Origin: Herminiimonas sp.
GTDB lineage: Bacteria > Pseudomonadota > Gammaproteobacteria > Burkholderiales > Burkholderiaceae
DNA: 64,000 nucleotides
NCBI RefSeq assembly: GCF_030655415.1
Contig: NZ_JAURVN010000006.1
Location: 1 to 64,000, forward strand
Reading direction: 5' to 3'
The translations under genes and the position numbers were made by a program. Within the stretch, counting starts at the first letter, position 1. The number at the start of each line of letters is the position of its first letter. The notes beneath the pieces were generated by a model. It did not search any database. It was not told the DNA's origin and was given only the letters and a program-made list of their open reading frames with translations. Below are positions 19,196-29,780 of the stretch, piece by piece.

Positions 19196-19230
19196 TTAGT
19201 ACAGATATTTAGTACGAATACTTAGTACAT
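19196..19230 (+). promoter_or_regulatory. Likely EctR operator / ect promoter: TTAGTAC repeats with 13-bp period
   Basis: TTAGTAC occurs at 19196-19202, 19209-19215 and 19222-19228, exactly 13 bp apart. The middle repeat reads TATTTAGT, one half of the pseudo-palindrome reported for EctR1 in Methylomicrobium, and ACATATAT follows the third. It lies between ectR and ectA, about 105 bp before the ectA start. Confidence 0.7.
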
Positions 19231-19333
19231 ATATCCACGCATTCCTGCGCAAACCTGATCTCCCCTTTAACCGACGAGTGACACTGTGGCCAAACCGGCT
19301 ACGGGGATCGCTTTTCTCGTAAAAGGAGAAAGC

Positions 19334-19870
19334 ATGAACGCACGCGCACCAGCAACATTTGCGCCCACATCAGCCGATCACCTCGTGCTGCGCATTCCGG
19401 ACCGCCGCGACGGCGCCTATCTGCACGATTTGATCGCAGCTTGTCCGCCACTAGATCTTAACTCGCGCTACGCCTATTTGATGCAGTGCGAACACCACGC
19501 TAATACCTGCGTGGTAGCGGAATTCAATGGTGAGCTGGCGGGTGCCATCACCGCCTACATTCCACCGTCGCAACCGGACACGCTATTCATCTGGCAAGTC
19601 GCGGTAGCGCCGACTATGCAAGGTCAGCGACTCGGTTCACGCATGCTCGACAGTTTGACCGAGCGTTGCGCACATACCCACGGCTTCACCACGATCGAAG
19701 CCACCATCAGCCCAAGCAATATAGGCTCGCAAAAATTATTCGCCAGTTATGCGCGACGTCATCACGTCGACATCAAGGGCCGACCTTATCTCACCGCTGT
19801 CGATTTTGGCGGCGGCCGGCATGAAGAAGAATGGCTATATCAAATCGGTCCCCACTTGCACGTTGCTTGA
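19334..19870 (+). CDS. ectA: L-2,4-diaminobutyrate N-acetyltransferase
   Basis: 178 aa GNAT enzyme that acetylates 2,4-diaminobutyrate to N-gamma-acetyl-diaminobutyrate, the second step of ectoine synthesis. Motifs include LDLNSRYAYLMQCEHH, VVAEFNGELAGAITAY and the acetyl-CoA loop VAPTMQGQRLGSRML. The ATG at 19334 follows AAAGGAGAAAGC, an excellent ribosome site. An in-frame GTG at 19286 is rejected. It leads an ectABCD operon of four tightly spaced genes. Confidence 0.95.
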   Translation: MNARAPATFAPTSADHLVLRIPDRRDGAYLHDLIAACPPLDLNSRYAYLMQCEHHANTCVVAEFNGELAGAITAYIPPSQPDTLFIWQVAVAPTMQGQRLGSRMLDSLTERCAHTHGFTTIEATISPSNIGSQKLFASYARRHHVDIKGRPYLTAVDFGGGRHEEEWLYQIGPHLHVA

Positions 19871-21672
<1,802 letters not shown>

Positions 21673-21682
21673 GGAGATGATT

Positions 21683-22603
21683 ATGCTTTCTCAAGATGCC
21701 TATCCCACACGTACACAGAACAGCGCCGCCATCCTCGCGCGGCATGATCCTGTCGTCTACGAACGCGAAATCGCGACCAAGCGAAACACAGGTTTAAGCG
21801 CAAGCCAGCGCGACACATATCAGCAAAACGGATTCTTGCTGATGCCCGAGTTATTCAATCAAGAAGAAGTCGGCTTTCTATTCGACGCGATGCAAGGCAT
21901 GCGTGAAGAATTTACGCATGCAAGTCGCAAGGAAGTGATCGCCGAGCCGGGTAGTGGCGAAGTGCGTTCGATTTTCAACGTGCATAGATTGAATGAAATC
22001 TTCGCCAACCTGGTACGCGATCCGCGTGTGTTGAATGTGGCGCGCGAAATTCTAGGCAGCGAAGTTTATATTCATCAATCGCGCATCAACTACAAGCCTG
22101 GTTTTACCGGCAAAGAGTTTTACTGGCATTCGGATTTCGAAACATGGCATAGCGAAGATGGCATGCCGTCTATGCGTGCGCTGAGTTGTTCGATTTTGTT
22201 GACCGATAACAGCGATTGCAATGGACCACTGATGTTGATCCCTGGTTCGCATCATCACTATGTTTCTTGCATGGGCGAGACGCCGGATGAGAATTACAAA
22301 ACCTCATTGAAGAAGCAGGATGTCGGCGTGCCCGATCAAATCCTGCTGCGCTATTTGGCCGATATGGGTGGCATCAAATCTTGCGCCGGTAAAGCCGGCT
22401 CAGTGGTTTTCTTCGACTGCAATACTATGCACGGCTCTAACGGCAACATCACGCCTTACCCGCGCAGCAATGTGTTCTTCGTCTATAACAGTATCGCCAA
22501 TCAGCTTGAGTCGCCTAAAGGTGGCTTGACGCCACGCCCTGAATTTGTGGCCACGCGTGACGGCATTGCGCCACTTGCGCCGCAAGAGCTGGCGGTAGAT
22601 TAA
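21683..22603 (+). CDS. ectD: Ectoine 5-hydroxylase
   Basis: 306 aa Fe(II)/2-oxoglutarate dioxygenase of the PhyH superfamily that makes 5-hydroxyectoine. The iron ligands are visible as HSD in FYWHSDFETWH and the distal histidine in NTMHGSNGN, with R in YPRSNVFF for 2-oxoglutarate. The ATG at 21683 lies 6 nt after AAGGAG. The ATG at 21677 touches that site, and the longer frame (21545) runs inside ectC. No aspartokinase gene follows, so precursor supply depends on genes elsewhere. Confidence 0.95.
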   Translation: MLSQDAYPTRTQNSAAILARHDPVVYEREIATKRNTGLSASQRDTYQQNGFLLMPELFNQEEVGFLFDAMQGMREEFTHASRKEVIAEPGSGEVRSIFNVHRLNEIFANLVRDPRVLNVAREILGSEVYIHQSRINYKPGFTGKEFYWHSDFETWHSEDGMPSMRALSCSILLTDNSDCNGPLMLIPGSHHHYVSCMGETPDENYKTSLKKQDVGVPDQILLRYLADMGGIKSCAGKAGSVVFFDCNTMHGSNGNITPYPRSNVFFVYNSIANQLESPKGGLTPRPEFVATRDGIAPLAPQELAVD

Positions 22604-22703
22604 AACGGCTTTAAGTTAAAACAAACCACCGAGTTTGCTGCTGCCGTATTTGTACGAATGCGGTAGTAGACAACTTGTCGACGCAAACTTTCATAGGGAA
22701 TTG

Positions 22704-23315
22704 ATGGAAGCTTATCTGCGTTCTTTTGCCTTGTTCTTCGCGTTGTTCAATCCCTTCTTGATGAGCATCTATTTGCTCGACCTGATTCGGGGTTTGCCTA
22801 CGCCCACGTTCGCGCGCGTGTTGATACGCGGCAGTCTAATTAGTGCGTGTGTATTCACTTTGTTTGCGTGGGGCGGCGAAGCATTTTTTCGCGATACCTT
22901 GCAAGTACGATTTGCATCCTTCCAGATTTTTGGCGGGATTGTTTTCTTGCTGATCGGTTTGCGTTACGTGTTTTCCGGCGCGCATGCGATTGAAAGCATG
23001 CGCGACAATCCGGCCGCCATCGCGGGCAGTATCGCGATGCCTATCATGATCGGTCCCGGCACTGTCAGTGCAGCAGTGGTGATCGGCACGCGCTTGCCAT
23101 TGGCGGGTGCGGCAGCGGTCATCGTTTGCACGTTGGTATTAACGGTGGCGATATTGGTCGCGATGAAAATCGCGCATGACAAATTGAAGGAAAAACATGC
23201 TGCCATGACCGATCGTTATATCGATCTGGTAGGTCGTATGTCTGCGCTGCTGATCGGGACGATCGCGATCGATATGATCATTACCGGTTTGGAGAGTACG
23301 GGTTTTATCGGCTAA
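22704..23315 (+). CDS. MarC-family integral membrane protein
   Basis: 203 aa with about six TM segments. It fits the MarC/UPF0056 family: FALFNPF near the N-terminus, FGGIVFLLIGL and IAMPIMIGPGTVSAAVVIG in the middle, and a C-terminal LLIGTIAIDMIITGLE. Family function is unsettled despite the old multiple-antibiotic-resistance name. The ATG at 22704 follows TAGGGA; the frame back to 22635 has no ribosome site. It lies 100 bp after ectD on the same strand and could be co-transcribed, but a link to ectoine movement is only a guess. Confidence 0.85.
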   Translation: MEAYLRSFALFFALFNPFLMSIYLLDLIRGLPTPTFARVLIRGSLISACVFTLFAWGGEAFFRDTLQVRFASFQIFGGIVFLLIGLRYVFSGAHAIESMRDNPAAIAGSIAMPIMIGPGTVSAAVVIGTRLPLAGAAAVIVCTLVLTVAILVAMKIAHDKLKEKHAAMTDRYIDLVGRMSALLIGTIAIDMIITGLESTGFIG

Positions 23316-23322
23316 ATTTTCG

Positions 23323-23359
23323 ACTGAATTTCATCAGCAAGTTGCCGATGAAATTCAGT
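23323..23359. terminator. Inverted repeat between convergent genes (possible terminator)
   Basis: Perfect 13-bp stem ACTGAATTTCATC / GATGAAATTCAGT with an 11-nt loop, but no clear T-run on either side. Confidence 0.5.
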
Positions 23360-23388
23360 TTGCTCAGCGCTCGCCGCTTCGAAATAAA

Positions 23389-23910
23389 TTAAACGAATAT
23401 CGGCGACGACAGCGGATCAAAGTCGGCCCAATCGCCATTCACAATTTGACCTTCCGAACGTTCAATGCACGTTGCACCGAGTGCGCGGAAAGTGTCGATG
23501 GCTTTCTCTTCTTCATCTTCGCTAGTCACACTGACCGCAACCAGCATGCCGGATTTGCGCAGCGGTGGAATGTCTTTGTTTTCGTCGGTAGCAGATAAAG
23601 ATCCCATCAGCGAGCCAATATGCGCGCCAACCAACGCGCCAGTAATTGCACCTAGCGGCCCGGCTGCTGCACCCGCGGCGCCACCGACAATTCCACCCGC
23701 ACCCAAACCTACGGCCGTACCTTTGTCGCTATCTTCGGCGCCTGGCGATTCGTCTCTGTCGCCGCCTATCGGAAACATGTCATGTTGCCCCGCCGGATTC
23801 ACGTAAAAAGAACTAATCTGTTCGGTCGGTGCGCCTGCGCGCTGCAACGCAGCAATCGCTTGTTGCACCTCGTCTTGTTGCTCAAAGCGTCCGGCGATGA
23901 TTACGGTCAT
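23389..23910 (-). CDS. Glycine-zipper stress-type protein, function unknown
   Basis: 173 aa. It begins with a ferredoxin-like GRFEQQDEVQQAIAALQRAG segment as in general-stress 17M-type proteins, where alternating halves (TVIIAGRF; GMLVAVSV) flank the core. The middle (~70-105) is a Gly/Ala helical zipper (GLGAGGIVGGAAGAAAGPLG) that could insert in a membrane. The ribosome site CAGGAGGCTGTC is strong. It is alone on the minus strand between marC and a BON lipoprotein. Confidence 0.75.
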   Translation of the reverse strand: MTVIIAGRFEQQDEVQQAIAALQRAGAPTEQISSFYVNPAGQHDMFPIGGDRDESPGAEDSDKGTAVGLGAGGIVGGAAGAAAGPLGAITGALVGAHIGSLMGSLSATDENKDIPPLRKSGMLVAVSVTSEDEEEKAIDTFRALGATCIERSEGQIVNGDWADFDPLSSPIFV

Positions 23911-24264
23911 GACAGCCTCCTGTTAGTTATGCTCGCAGCTAGCGAGTTGTGATTACTTGACTGTTAAAACGCTGTGTGAGTTCCAAAGCGGTGCAGCGCT
24001 GACGGCGTATGCCGTGGCTGTTTTCACAAATTGTCAGCGCGCACTGTCAGAGGATTTTTCAAACATCTAGAACGGATGTTGCTACCAAGCTACATAAGCG
24101 ACGATAGACGCTGATCAAGGTCAATTTTGCTCAAAAAAATAGCGCGAACAATCCCCCTTTTCATAAATGCTGTGGCTATACTAATTTCGGAAGCAGTTTT
24201 AGCTTTCAATAATAGGTTTTCTCAAAAATCAATAATTACCAAAATAAATATAGAGGAGCACACT
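23911..24264. other. 354-bp gap between divergent genes
   Basis: Upstream DNA of the minus-strand stress protein and of the plus-strand BON lipoprotein. The right half is AT-rich. No repeat, RNA or defined operator was recognised. Confidence 0.5.
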
Positions 24265-24630
24265 ATGAAACAGATCCACAGCGCTTTGGCCTTGGTCGCT
24301 TTTTCGGCAGTTCTGGCAGGTTGCGCCACCACTGAAGCAGAAGCTACAAAAGCAGCTCCAGCACCTGCGCCAGCTGCAGCCGCACAAGCTCCAGCAGTAG
24401 CGGCAAAACCTGCTGCTGCAGATGCTGCATTGACACAAGCGGTAACAGCTGCTCTGGCTAAAGAAGCAGAATTAAAGGGCACAAAAGTTACTGCCGCTGC
24501 GACAACTGATGGCGCGGTAACCCTGTCCGGCACTGTTAAAAACGACTGGCAGCAGTATGTGGCAGGCGAAGCTGCCAAAAAAACAGCTGGCGTCAAATCA
24601 GTTAAAAACTCAATCAAAGTACCTGATTGA
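24265..24630 (+). CDS. BON-domain lipoprotein
   Basis: 121 aa. Lipoprotein signal with lipobox LAGC (cysteine ~20), then an Ala/Pro-rich spacer (~25-55). A BON domain (~57-121) has the pattern ALTQAVTAALAKE...VTLSGTVKNDWQQ...AGVKSVKNSIKV. OsmY-like BON proteins bind membranes or keep the envelope stable under osmotic stress, which fits the osmoadaptation surroundings. The ATG at 24265 follows GAGGAG. The longer frame from 24127 would bury the signal peptide and is rejected. Confidence 0.87.
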   Translation: MKQIHSALALVAFSAVLAGCATTEAEATKAAPAPAPAAAAQAPAVAAKPAAADAALTQAVTAALAKEAELKGTKVTAAATTDGAVTLSGTVKNDWQQYVAGEAAKKTAGVKSVKNSIKVPD

Positions 24631-24648
24631 TTTTTGAGCGAGCAAAAG

Positions 24649-24678
24649 AAAAACGCCGGGCATGCCCGGCGTTTTTTA
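24649..24678 (+). terminator. Intrinsic terminator after the BON lipoprotein
   Basis: AAAACGCCGGGC / GCCCGGCGTTTTTT stem-loop with a T-run, 19 bp after the stop. Confidence 0.9.
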
Positions 24679-24727
24679 TTGTCTTCAGCAAAACGTTGGA
24701 ATCGTTCAACGTTCTATCACCAAGAAA

Positions 24728-25201
24728 TCAGATCGGCAATTCAAGTCGACCTTCTTCAGCCAGCTGGCGGATGATGCGTATCGTATCGATATCCGCTTCC
24801 TGATAAGCCGAACGACGGAACTCGTTATAAAACGCATCCATATCGTCATCAGCGAAGCCGCTCTCATAAGAAAAGCGTACAAACAAGGCACCCGGCTGCG
24901 GCTCTTCTATCGTCACTACTAAACTGGATGCGGGAATATCTTCTTGCGCCGGCACGTCATAATGCACTTTTTCCTGCGGCGTGAAAGTGACGTGATCATG
25001 AATCAGCAAGTCGTTGTAACGCAGCGCACGCGACAGCACATTGCCTTGGCGCTCCAGCAGATCGCATTCATCCAGCCACGGGATAAATAATTTTGGCGCT
25101 TCGGCGCGCATGACCAGCCCGCGCCAAAGTTGATCGCGAGTCAGCGTATCGATCAGGGGGTTGAGCGGATCATTGATTTCAATCAGATGCTGGAATTGCA
25201 T
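24728..25201 (-). CDS. SRPBCC / DUF1857 (AtaL-like) protein
   Basis: 157 aa. It matches the DUF1857 branch of the START/SRPBCC fold: N-terminal INDPLNPLIDTLTRDQLWRG with a two-helix region, then LVMRAEAPKLFIPWLDECD and a curved sheet with LFVRFSYESG. These domains bind hydrophobic ligands; the ligand here is unknown. No strong ribosome site was seen. Confidence 0.8.
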   Translation of the reverse strand: MQFQHLIEINDPLNPLIDTLTRDQLWRGLVMRAEAPKLFIPWLDECDLLERQGNVLSRALRYNDLLIHDHVTFTPQEKVHYDVPAQEDIPASSLVVTIEEPQPGALFVRFSYESGFADDDMDAFYNEFRRSAYQEADIDTIRIIRQLAEEGRLELPI

Positions 25202-25442
25202 GGCGTACGCGTTTCATGAAAATGGTGGATAGATATTGGGCAAGGCGCACCGGACAGCCATGTTTTTTGTTTTATTGGCGTGCTGATGCGAGCTCACTGA
25301 CATTGTACTGTGCAGCGGACTTGCTAGCGTGAACTAGCGAACATTCCGCCTAATATTGCCATCTGCTGTCGCACGCAATTATGCTTTAATGCGTGATCCC
25401 ATTTTTTTCGTTTGCGTCCATTTGACGCATCGACTATCGCAC

Positions 25443-26093
25443 ATGAAACGTACCTTTACTGTTATCGGACTCGGAGCATTCGGCTCTACCGTCGCGCGCG
25501 AATTAGCGCGCCTGGGCAACGACGTACTCGGCATCGATCTTGATCCGGCGCACGTCAACGATATTGCCGATGACATCACGCAGGCAGTGGTCGCCGATGC
25601 GCGTAATGAAGATACCTTGCGCGATCTGGGTGTACAGGATTGCGATGCGGTCGTCGTCGCCATCGGGGAGGATTTGGAAGCGAATATTCTGGTCACGCTG
25701 ACCGTCAAGAACATGCCCAAGCCGGAAGTCTGGGCCAAGGCCTTGAATCACAATCACCATCGCATCCTGCACAAGCTGGGCGCCGATCACATCGTGCATC
25801 CTGAACATGAAATGGGTTTGCGTCTGGCGCACGCGATGATGTATCCGGAAGTAGTTGATTACATCAGCCTCGGCCATGATTTATTTACGGTGGAAGTGCG
25901 CGTTTCTGAAAAACTCGCAGGCCAAACGGTCTCGTCCTTGAATCTGAGTGAGCGCGGCGTGCAACTATTGTTGATCAAACATCAGCGCGAAATGTTGACG
26001 GCATTGCCGGGCGATTATGTATTCCGCCTTGGCGATCAAATGGTGATGAGCGGCACGCTCGATAATCTGCGCGGCACTTCCGCTTTCTTGTGA
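25443..26093 (+). CDS. ktrA: KtrA/TrkA-type potassium uptake regulatory subunit
   Basis: 216 aa RCK protein: an N-terminal Rossmann domain (VIGLGAFGSTVARELARLG, with acidic D in GIDLD) that binds nucleotide, then a TrkA-C domain (~140-216). It gates the K+ translocating subunit encoded 8 bp downstream. A single RCK unit marks it as Ktr-like and not the double TrkA. The ATG at 25443 matches the domain start; the ORF back to 25356 has no support. Fast K+ uptake is the usual first response to osmotic upshift and complements ectoine synthesis nearby. Confidence 0.92.
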   Translation: MKRTFTVIGLGAFGSTVARELARLGNDVLGIDLDPAHVNDIADDITQAVVADARNEDTLRDLGVQDCDAVVVAIGEDLEANILVTLTVKNMPKPEVWAKALNHNHHRILHKLGADHIVHPEHEMGLRLAHAMMYPEVVDYISLGHDLFTVEVRVSEKLAGQTVSSLNLSERGVQLLLIKHQREMLTALPGDYVFRLGDQMVMSGTLDNLRGTSAFL

Positions 26094-26100
26094 GACCGGC

Positions 26101-27462
26101 ATGAGACGCGGCTTTCAACCGCCGATGTTGTATCGGCAGGTCAAGCGCCAGGTATTACACCTGACGCCGCCGCAGGCATTGATCCTGTCTTTCGTCGGGC
26201 TGTCAATGGTCGGCATGCTCTTGCTGAAATTGCCGATTGCCAGCAACGCGCCGACTTCATGGATGCAAGCCTTGTTCACCGCCGTGTCGGCATCGACCAT
26301 CACCGGTTTGACGGTGCTGGATGTCGGCAGTCATTTCACTTTGTTCGGGCAATGGGTGTTGCTGGCGCTGATACAACTGGGCGGCATCGGCTTGCTGACC
26401 TTCGGTGTGTTGATCATCCATTTGACCAGCGGCCGTTTGACGCTGCGCAATCGCGCTGCGATGCAGGACTCATTCAATCAAAGCGGCAGTCTCGATATGC
26501 GTCGCTTATTGCGCGTGTTGTTTGGCTTTATCGTATTGACGGAACTTGCCGGCACCTTGTTGCTGGCAACGCAGTGGGTGCCGGAAATGGGATGGTCGCG
26601 CGGCCTGTTCTACAGCTTCTTCCATGCGGTCTCCGCTTTCAATAATGCCGGCTTCGGTCTTGCCTCGAATAGTCTCGCTGGCTATGTTGGTAATCCGCTG
26701 ATCAACCTGGTGATTTCCTTCTTGTTTATTTCTGGGGGTATAGGCTTTGCGGTGATTGCCGATCTGCGCGCCAAGCGTCGTTTTCAGGATTTTGCTTTGC
26801 ATACCAAGCTGATGCTGGTTGGTACTGTCGTCATCAATCTGATCGCCATGCTGGTGCTGTTTATTCTGGAATATGGCAATCCCGATACGCTGGGCGAATT
26901 GCATGGTCTGGGTACAAAACTGTGGGCCAGCTGGTTTCAGGCAGTAGCGCCGCGCTCGTCGGGTTTCACGACGATGGATACCGCCAGTCTGATGCCGGCG
27001 ACTGCATTTTTCATCATGACCTTGATGTTCATCGGTGCCGGCAGCGGCTCGACTGGCGGTGGTATCAAGCTGACGACTTTCATCGTATTGCTGGTGGCGA
27101 CGCGGACTTTTTTGCGCCAGCAACGCCATCCGGTTTTGTTCGGCCGCAGCATAGAAGCCAGCATGATTTTGCGTGCGTTGGCTGTGACTGTGATGGCACT
27201 GTTTTGCGTGATTACCGGTACCTTCATTTTGATGTTGACTGAAAATCGACCCTTTCTCGATCTGGCCTTCGAAGTTGTTTCTGCCGCCTCGACCACCGGC
27301 TTGTCGCGCAATGTGACGCCGACCTTGTCGATAGGCGGCCAATGCGTGGTGATGGTGCTGATGTTGATAGGCCGCGTTGGTCCTTTGACCTTGGCGTTCA
27401 CGCTGGCTAATCCGCAGGGCACAGACATTCAATATCCGGGCGGGCGCGTCAATATCGGCTAA
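26101..27462 (+). CDS. ktrB: KtrB/TrkH-type potassium transporter
   Basis: 453 aa membrane protein with the fourfold M1-P-M2 layout of the Trk/Ktr/HKT superfamily. Filter-region segments are visible: SASTITGLTVLD, SAFNNAGFGLAS, PRSSGFTTMD and SAASTTGLSRNV. Also present is GAGSGSTGGGIKLTTF. It pairs with the RCK subunit 8 bp upstream to import K+ (with or without Na+). It is likely co-transcribed with ktrA. Confidence 0.93.
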   Translation: MRRGFQPPMLYRQVKRQVLHLTPPQALILSFVGLSMVGMLLLKLPIASNAPTSWMQALFTAVSASTITGLTVLDVGSHFTLFGQWVLLALIQLGGIGLLTFGVLIIHLTSGRLTLRNRAAMQDSFNQSGSLDMRRLLRVLFGFIVLTELAGTLLLATQWVPEMGWSRGLFYSFFHAVSAFNNAGFGLASNSLAGYVGNPLINLVISFLFISGGIGFAVIADLRAKRRFQDFALHTKLMLVGTVVINLIAMLVLFILEYGNPDTLGELHGLGTKLWASWFQAVAPRSSGFTTMDTASLMPATAFFIMTLMFIGAGSGSTGGGIKLTTFIVLLVATRTFLRQQRHPVLFGRSIEASMILRALAVTVMALFCVITGTFILMLTENRPFLDLAFEVVSAASTTGLSRNVTPTLSIGGQCVVMVLMLIGRVGPLTLAFTLANPQGTDIQYPGGRVNIG

Positions 27463-27594
27463 TCGTTGATAGCCTAGCAAGCAGTTGTCTGGATGGCATG
27501 AGCCAATTCCGGCTGCCGGGATTTGTGGGCTGAGGGTGGGCCTGCGCTGATACAATGGCCTGCTTTATTTCCCGGCTTATTTGCATTTTTTCTG

Positions 27595-29649
27595 ATGTCA
27601 TCTTCCCCGAATTCTTCCTCGCACGGTCTGAACGCACCGCAGCGCGAAGCGATCCAGTATATGGATGGCCCGTGCCTGGTGCTCGCTGGCGCTGGCTCGG
27701 GCAAGACGCGCGTGATCACGACCAAGATCGCGAACCTGATCGAAGAGCATGGCTATGAAGCGAAAAACATAGCCGCGCTGACCTTTACCAACAAGGCTGC
27801 GCTGGAGATGCAGGAACGTATCGCCAAGTTGCTGAAGGAGCCGAAGAAGGCCAAGCAACTGACGGTCAGCACCTTCCATTCGCTGGGCGTCAAAATCCTG
27901 CGGCAAGAAGCAAAAGAACTTGGCCTGAAAGATCGCTTCTCCATTATGGATAGCGACGATTGTTTTTCGTTGGTGCAGGATTTGGCGGTGACCACCGACA
28001 AGCAATTGATACGCCGTATTCAAACCGCGATGTCATTGTGGAAAAATGGCTTGATCGATCCCGACACCGCTTTGAATCAGGCGAAAGATGAAGACGAGGC
28101 GCAAGCTGCGCGCATCTATCGCAGCTACGTCGCGACCTTGTCCGCGTATCAGGCAGTCGATTTCGATGATTTGATTCGCCTGCCGGTCGAACTATTTCGC
28201 AGCAACGAAGCGGTGCGCGATAAATGGCAGCGCCGTTTACGGTATCTGCTGGTCGATGAATATCAGGATACGAATACCTGTCAGTACGAACTGGTCAAAA
28301 TGCTGGTCACGGGCGTCGGCAAGAAGCCGATGTTCACCGCAGTGGGTGATGACGATCAGGCGATTTATGCATGGCGCGGCGCAACGATTGAAAACCTGAA
28401 GCAGCTGGAGGTCGATTTCCCCGATCTGAAAGTCGTCAAGCTCGAACAGAATTACCGCTCCAGCACGCGCATTCTGCAAGCCGCTAACTCAGTGATCGCC
28501 AACAATCCAAAACTGTTTGAAAAAACCTTGTGGTCTGATCACGGTCTGGGTGATCCGATCAAAGTGATGGGCATGCAGGACGACGATCAGGAAGCCGAAC
28601 AGATCGCGATTATGTTGTCGGCGCATCGCTTCGAGCGTCGCGCCAAGTTTTCCGATTACGCAATTCTGTATCGCGGCAATCATCAATCGCGCGTGATTGA
28701 GCAGGCGCTGCGCAAGGAAAGAATTCCATACACGATCTCTGGCGGGCAGAGTTTTTTCGATAGAGCCGAGATCAAGGACATCATCAGTTACTTGCGCTTG
28801 ATCGCGAATCAAGACGATGACCCGGCATTTATCCGCGCGGTCACGACACCGAAGCGCGGCGTCGGCCAATCCACGCTGGAAACGCTAGGTGCTTTCGCCG
28901 GTCAATGGCAATGCTCACTCTTCGAAGCGGTGTTCAAAGGCGGGCTCGAATCGAAACTGGCCGATCGTCAATTGACGCCGTTGCGCGAATTCTGCACCTT
29001 CATCAATAATCTCGAGCGGCACGCGCATCGCGAGACAGAAGCCGGCACGCTGCTCGACGACATGATGAAAGAGATCAATTACGAAGCCTATCTGTACGAT
29101 AACTTCGACGATAGACAGGCGCAGTCGAAGTGGCAAAATGTGATCGACTTTACGACCTGGCTGAAAGAAAAGGGCGCAGGCGGTAAAGATGGCACCGATG
29201 CCGAAAGAAGTTTGCTGGATCTGACGCAAATGGTCGCGCTGATGTCCATGCTGGAAGGCAAGGACGAAGATCCGGATGCGGTGCGCATGTCTACGCTGCA
29301 CGCCTCCAAGGGTTTGGAATTCCCGCATGTGTTTTTGGTCGGGGTTGAAGAAGGCATTCTGCCGCACAAAGGCGATCCGGATGCACCTATCGAAACTTTA
29401 GGCGCGCGCATAGAAGAAGAGCGTCGCCTGATGTACGTCGGCATTACACGCGCGCAACGTTCCTTGCATGTGAGCTGGTGCAAGAAGCGCAAGCGCGCGC
29501 GTGAACACGTGCATTGCGATATCTCGCGCTTCATCAAGGAAATGAAACTCGATGAAGGCGATGCGGTACCGACCGAAGATGAAATCATCACACCGCAAAG
29601 TCGCTTGGCTAATTTGAAGGCATTGCTGCAAAAACCGAAGGCAGCGTGA
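27595..29649 (+). CDS. rep: ATP-dependent DNA helicase Rep
   Basis: 684 aa, close to E. coli Rep. UvrD-family SF1A motifs run in order: Q-motif (LNAPQREAIQYMDGP), Walker A (AGAGSGKTRVITTKI, ~31-45), II (LVDEYQDTN), III (GDDDQAIYAWRGA), IV (KLEQNYRSSTRIL), V (MSTLHASKGLEFPHVFLVG) and VI (EERRLMYVGITRAQ). It moves 3'-5' and clears proteins ahead of forks. The ATG at 27595 is used in preference to an upstream in-frame codon at 27523. Confidence 0.95.
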   Translation: MSSSPNSSSHGLNAPQREAIQYMDGPCLVLAGAGSGKTRVITTKIANLIEEHGYEAKNIAALTFTNKAALEMQERIAKLLKEPKKAKQLTVSTFHSLGVKILRQEAKELGLKDRFSIMDSDDCFSLVQDLAVTTDKQLIRRIQTAMSLWKNGLIDPDTALNQAKDEDEAQAARIYRSYVATLSAYQAVDFDDLIRLPVELFRSNEAVRDKWQRRLRYLLVDEYQDTNTCQYELVKMLVTGVGKKPMFTAVGDDDQAIYAWRGATIENLKQLEVDFPDLKVVKLEQNYRSSTRILQAANSVIANNPKLFEKTLWSDHGLGDPIKVMGMQDDDQEAEQIAIMLSAHRFERRAKFSDYAILYRGNHQSRVIEQALRKERIPYTISGGQSFFDRAEIKDIISYLRLIANQDDDPAFIRAVTTPKRGVGQSTLETLGAFAGQWQCSLFEAVFKGGLESKLADRQLTPLREFCTFINNLERHAHRETEAGTLLDDMMKEINYEAYLYDNFDDRQAQSKWQNVIDFTTWLKEKGAGGKDGTDAERSLLDLTQMVALMSMLEGKDEDPDAVRMSTLHASKGLEFPHVFLVGVEEGILPHKGDPDAPIETLGARIEEERRLMYVGITRAQRSLHVSWCKKRKRAREHVHCDISRFIKEMKLDEGDAVPTEDEIITPQSRLANLKALLQKPKAA

Positions 29650-29780
29650 CAGCGTTGTTTGATGCTGACTCGCATTGACGACGGCATTCATCGAATATAG
29701 GCACGGATTATGCGTCGAGTTTTACGCACACGGCCATGCTTGGACGGGTGTTGATTTTCTCGACTTCAACTATTCGAATC

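Noticed and set aside
26506..27555. 349-aa minus-strand ORF opposite ktrB
   Set aside because: It is the antisense shadow of a well-recognised transporter; composition is low-complexity with His/Gln/Arg and no family.
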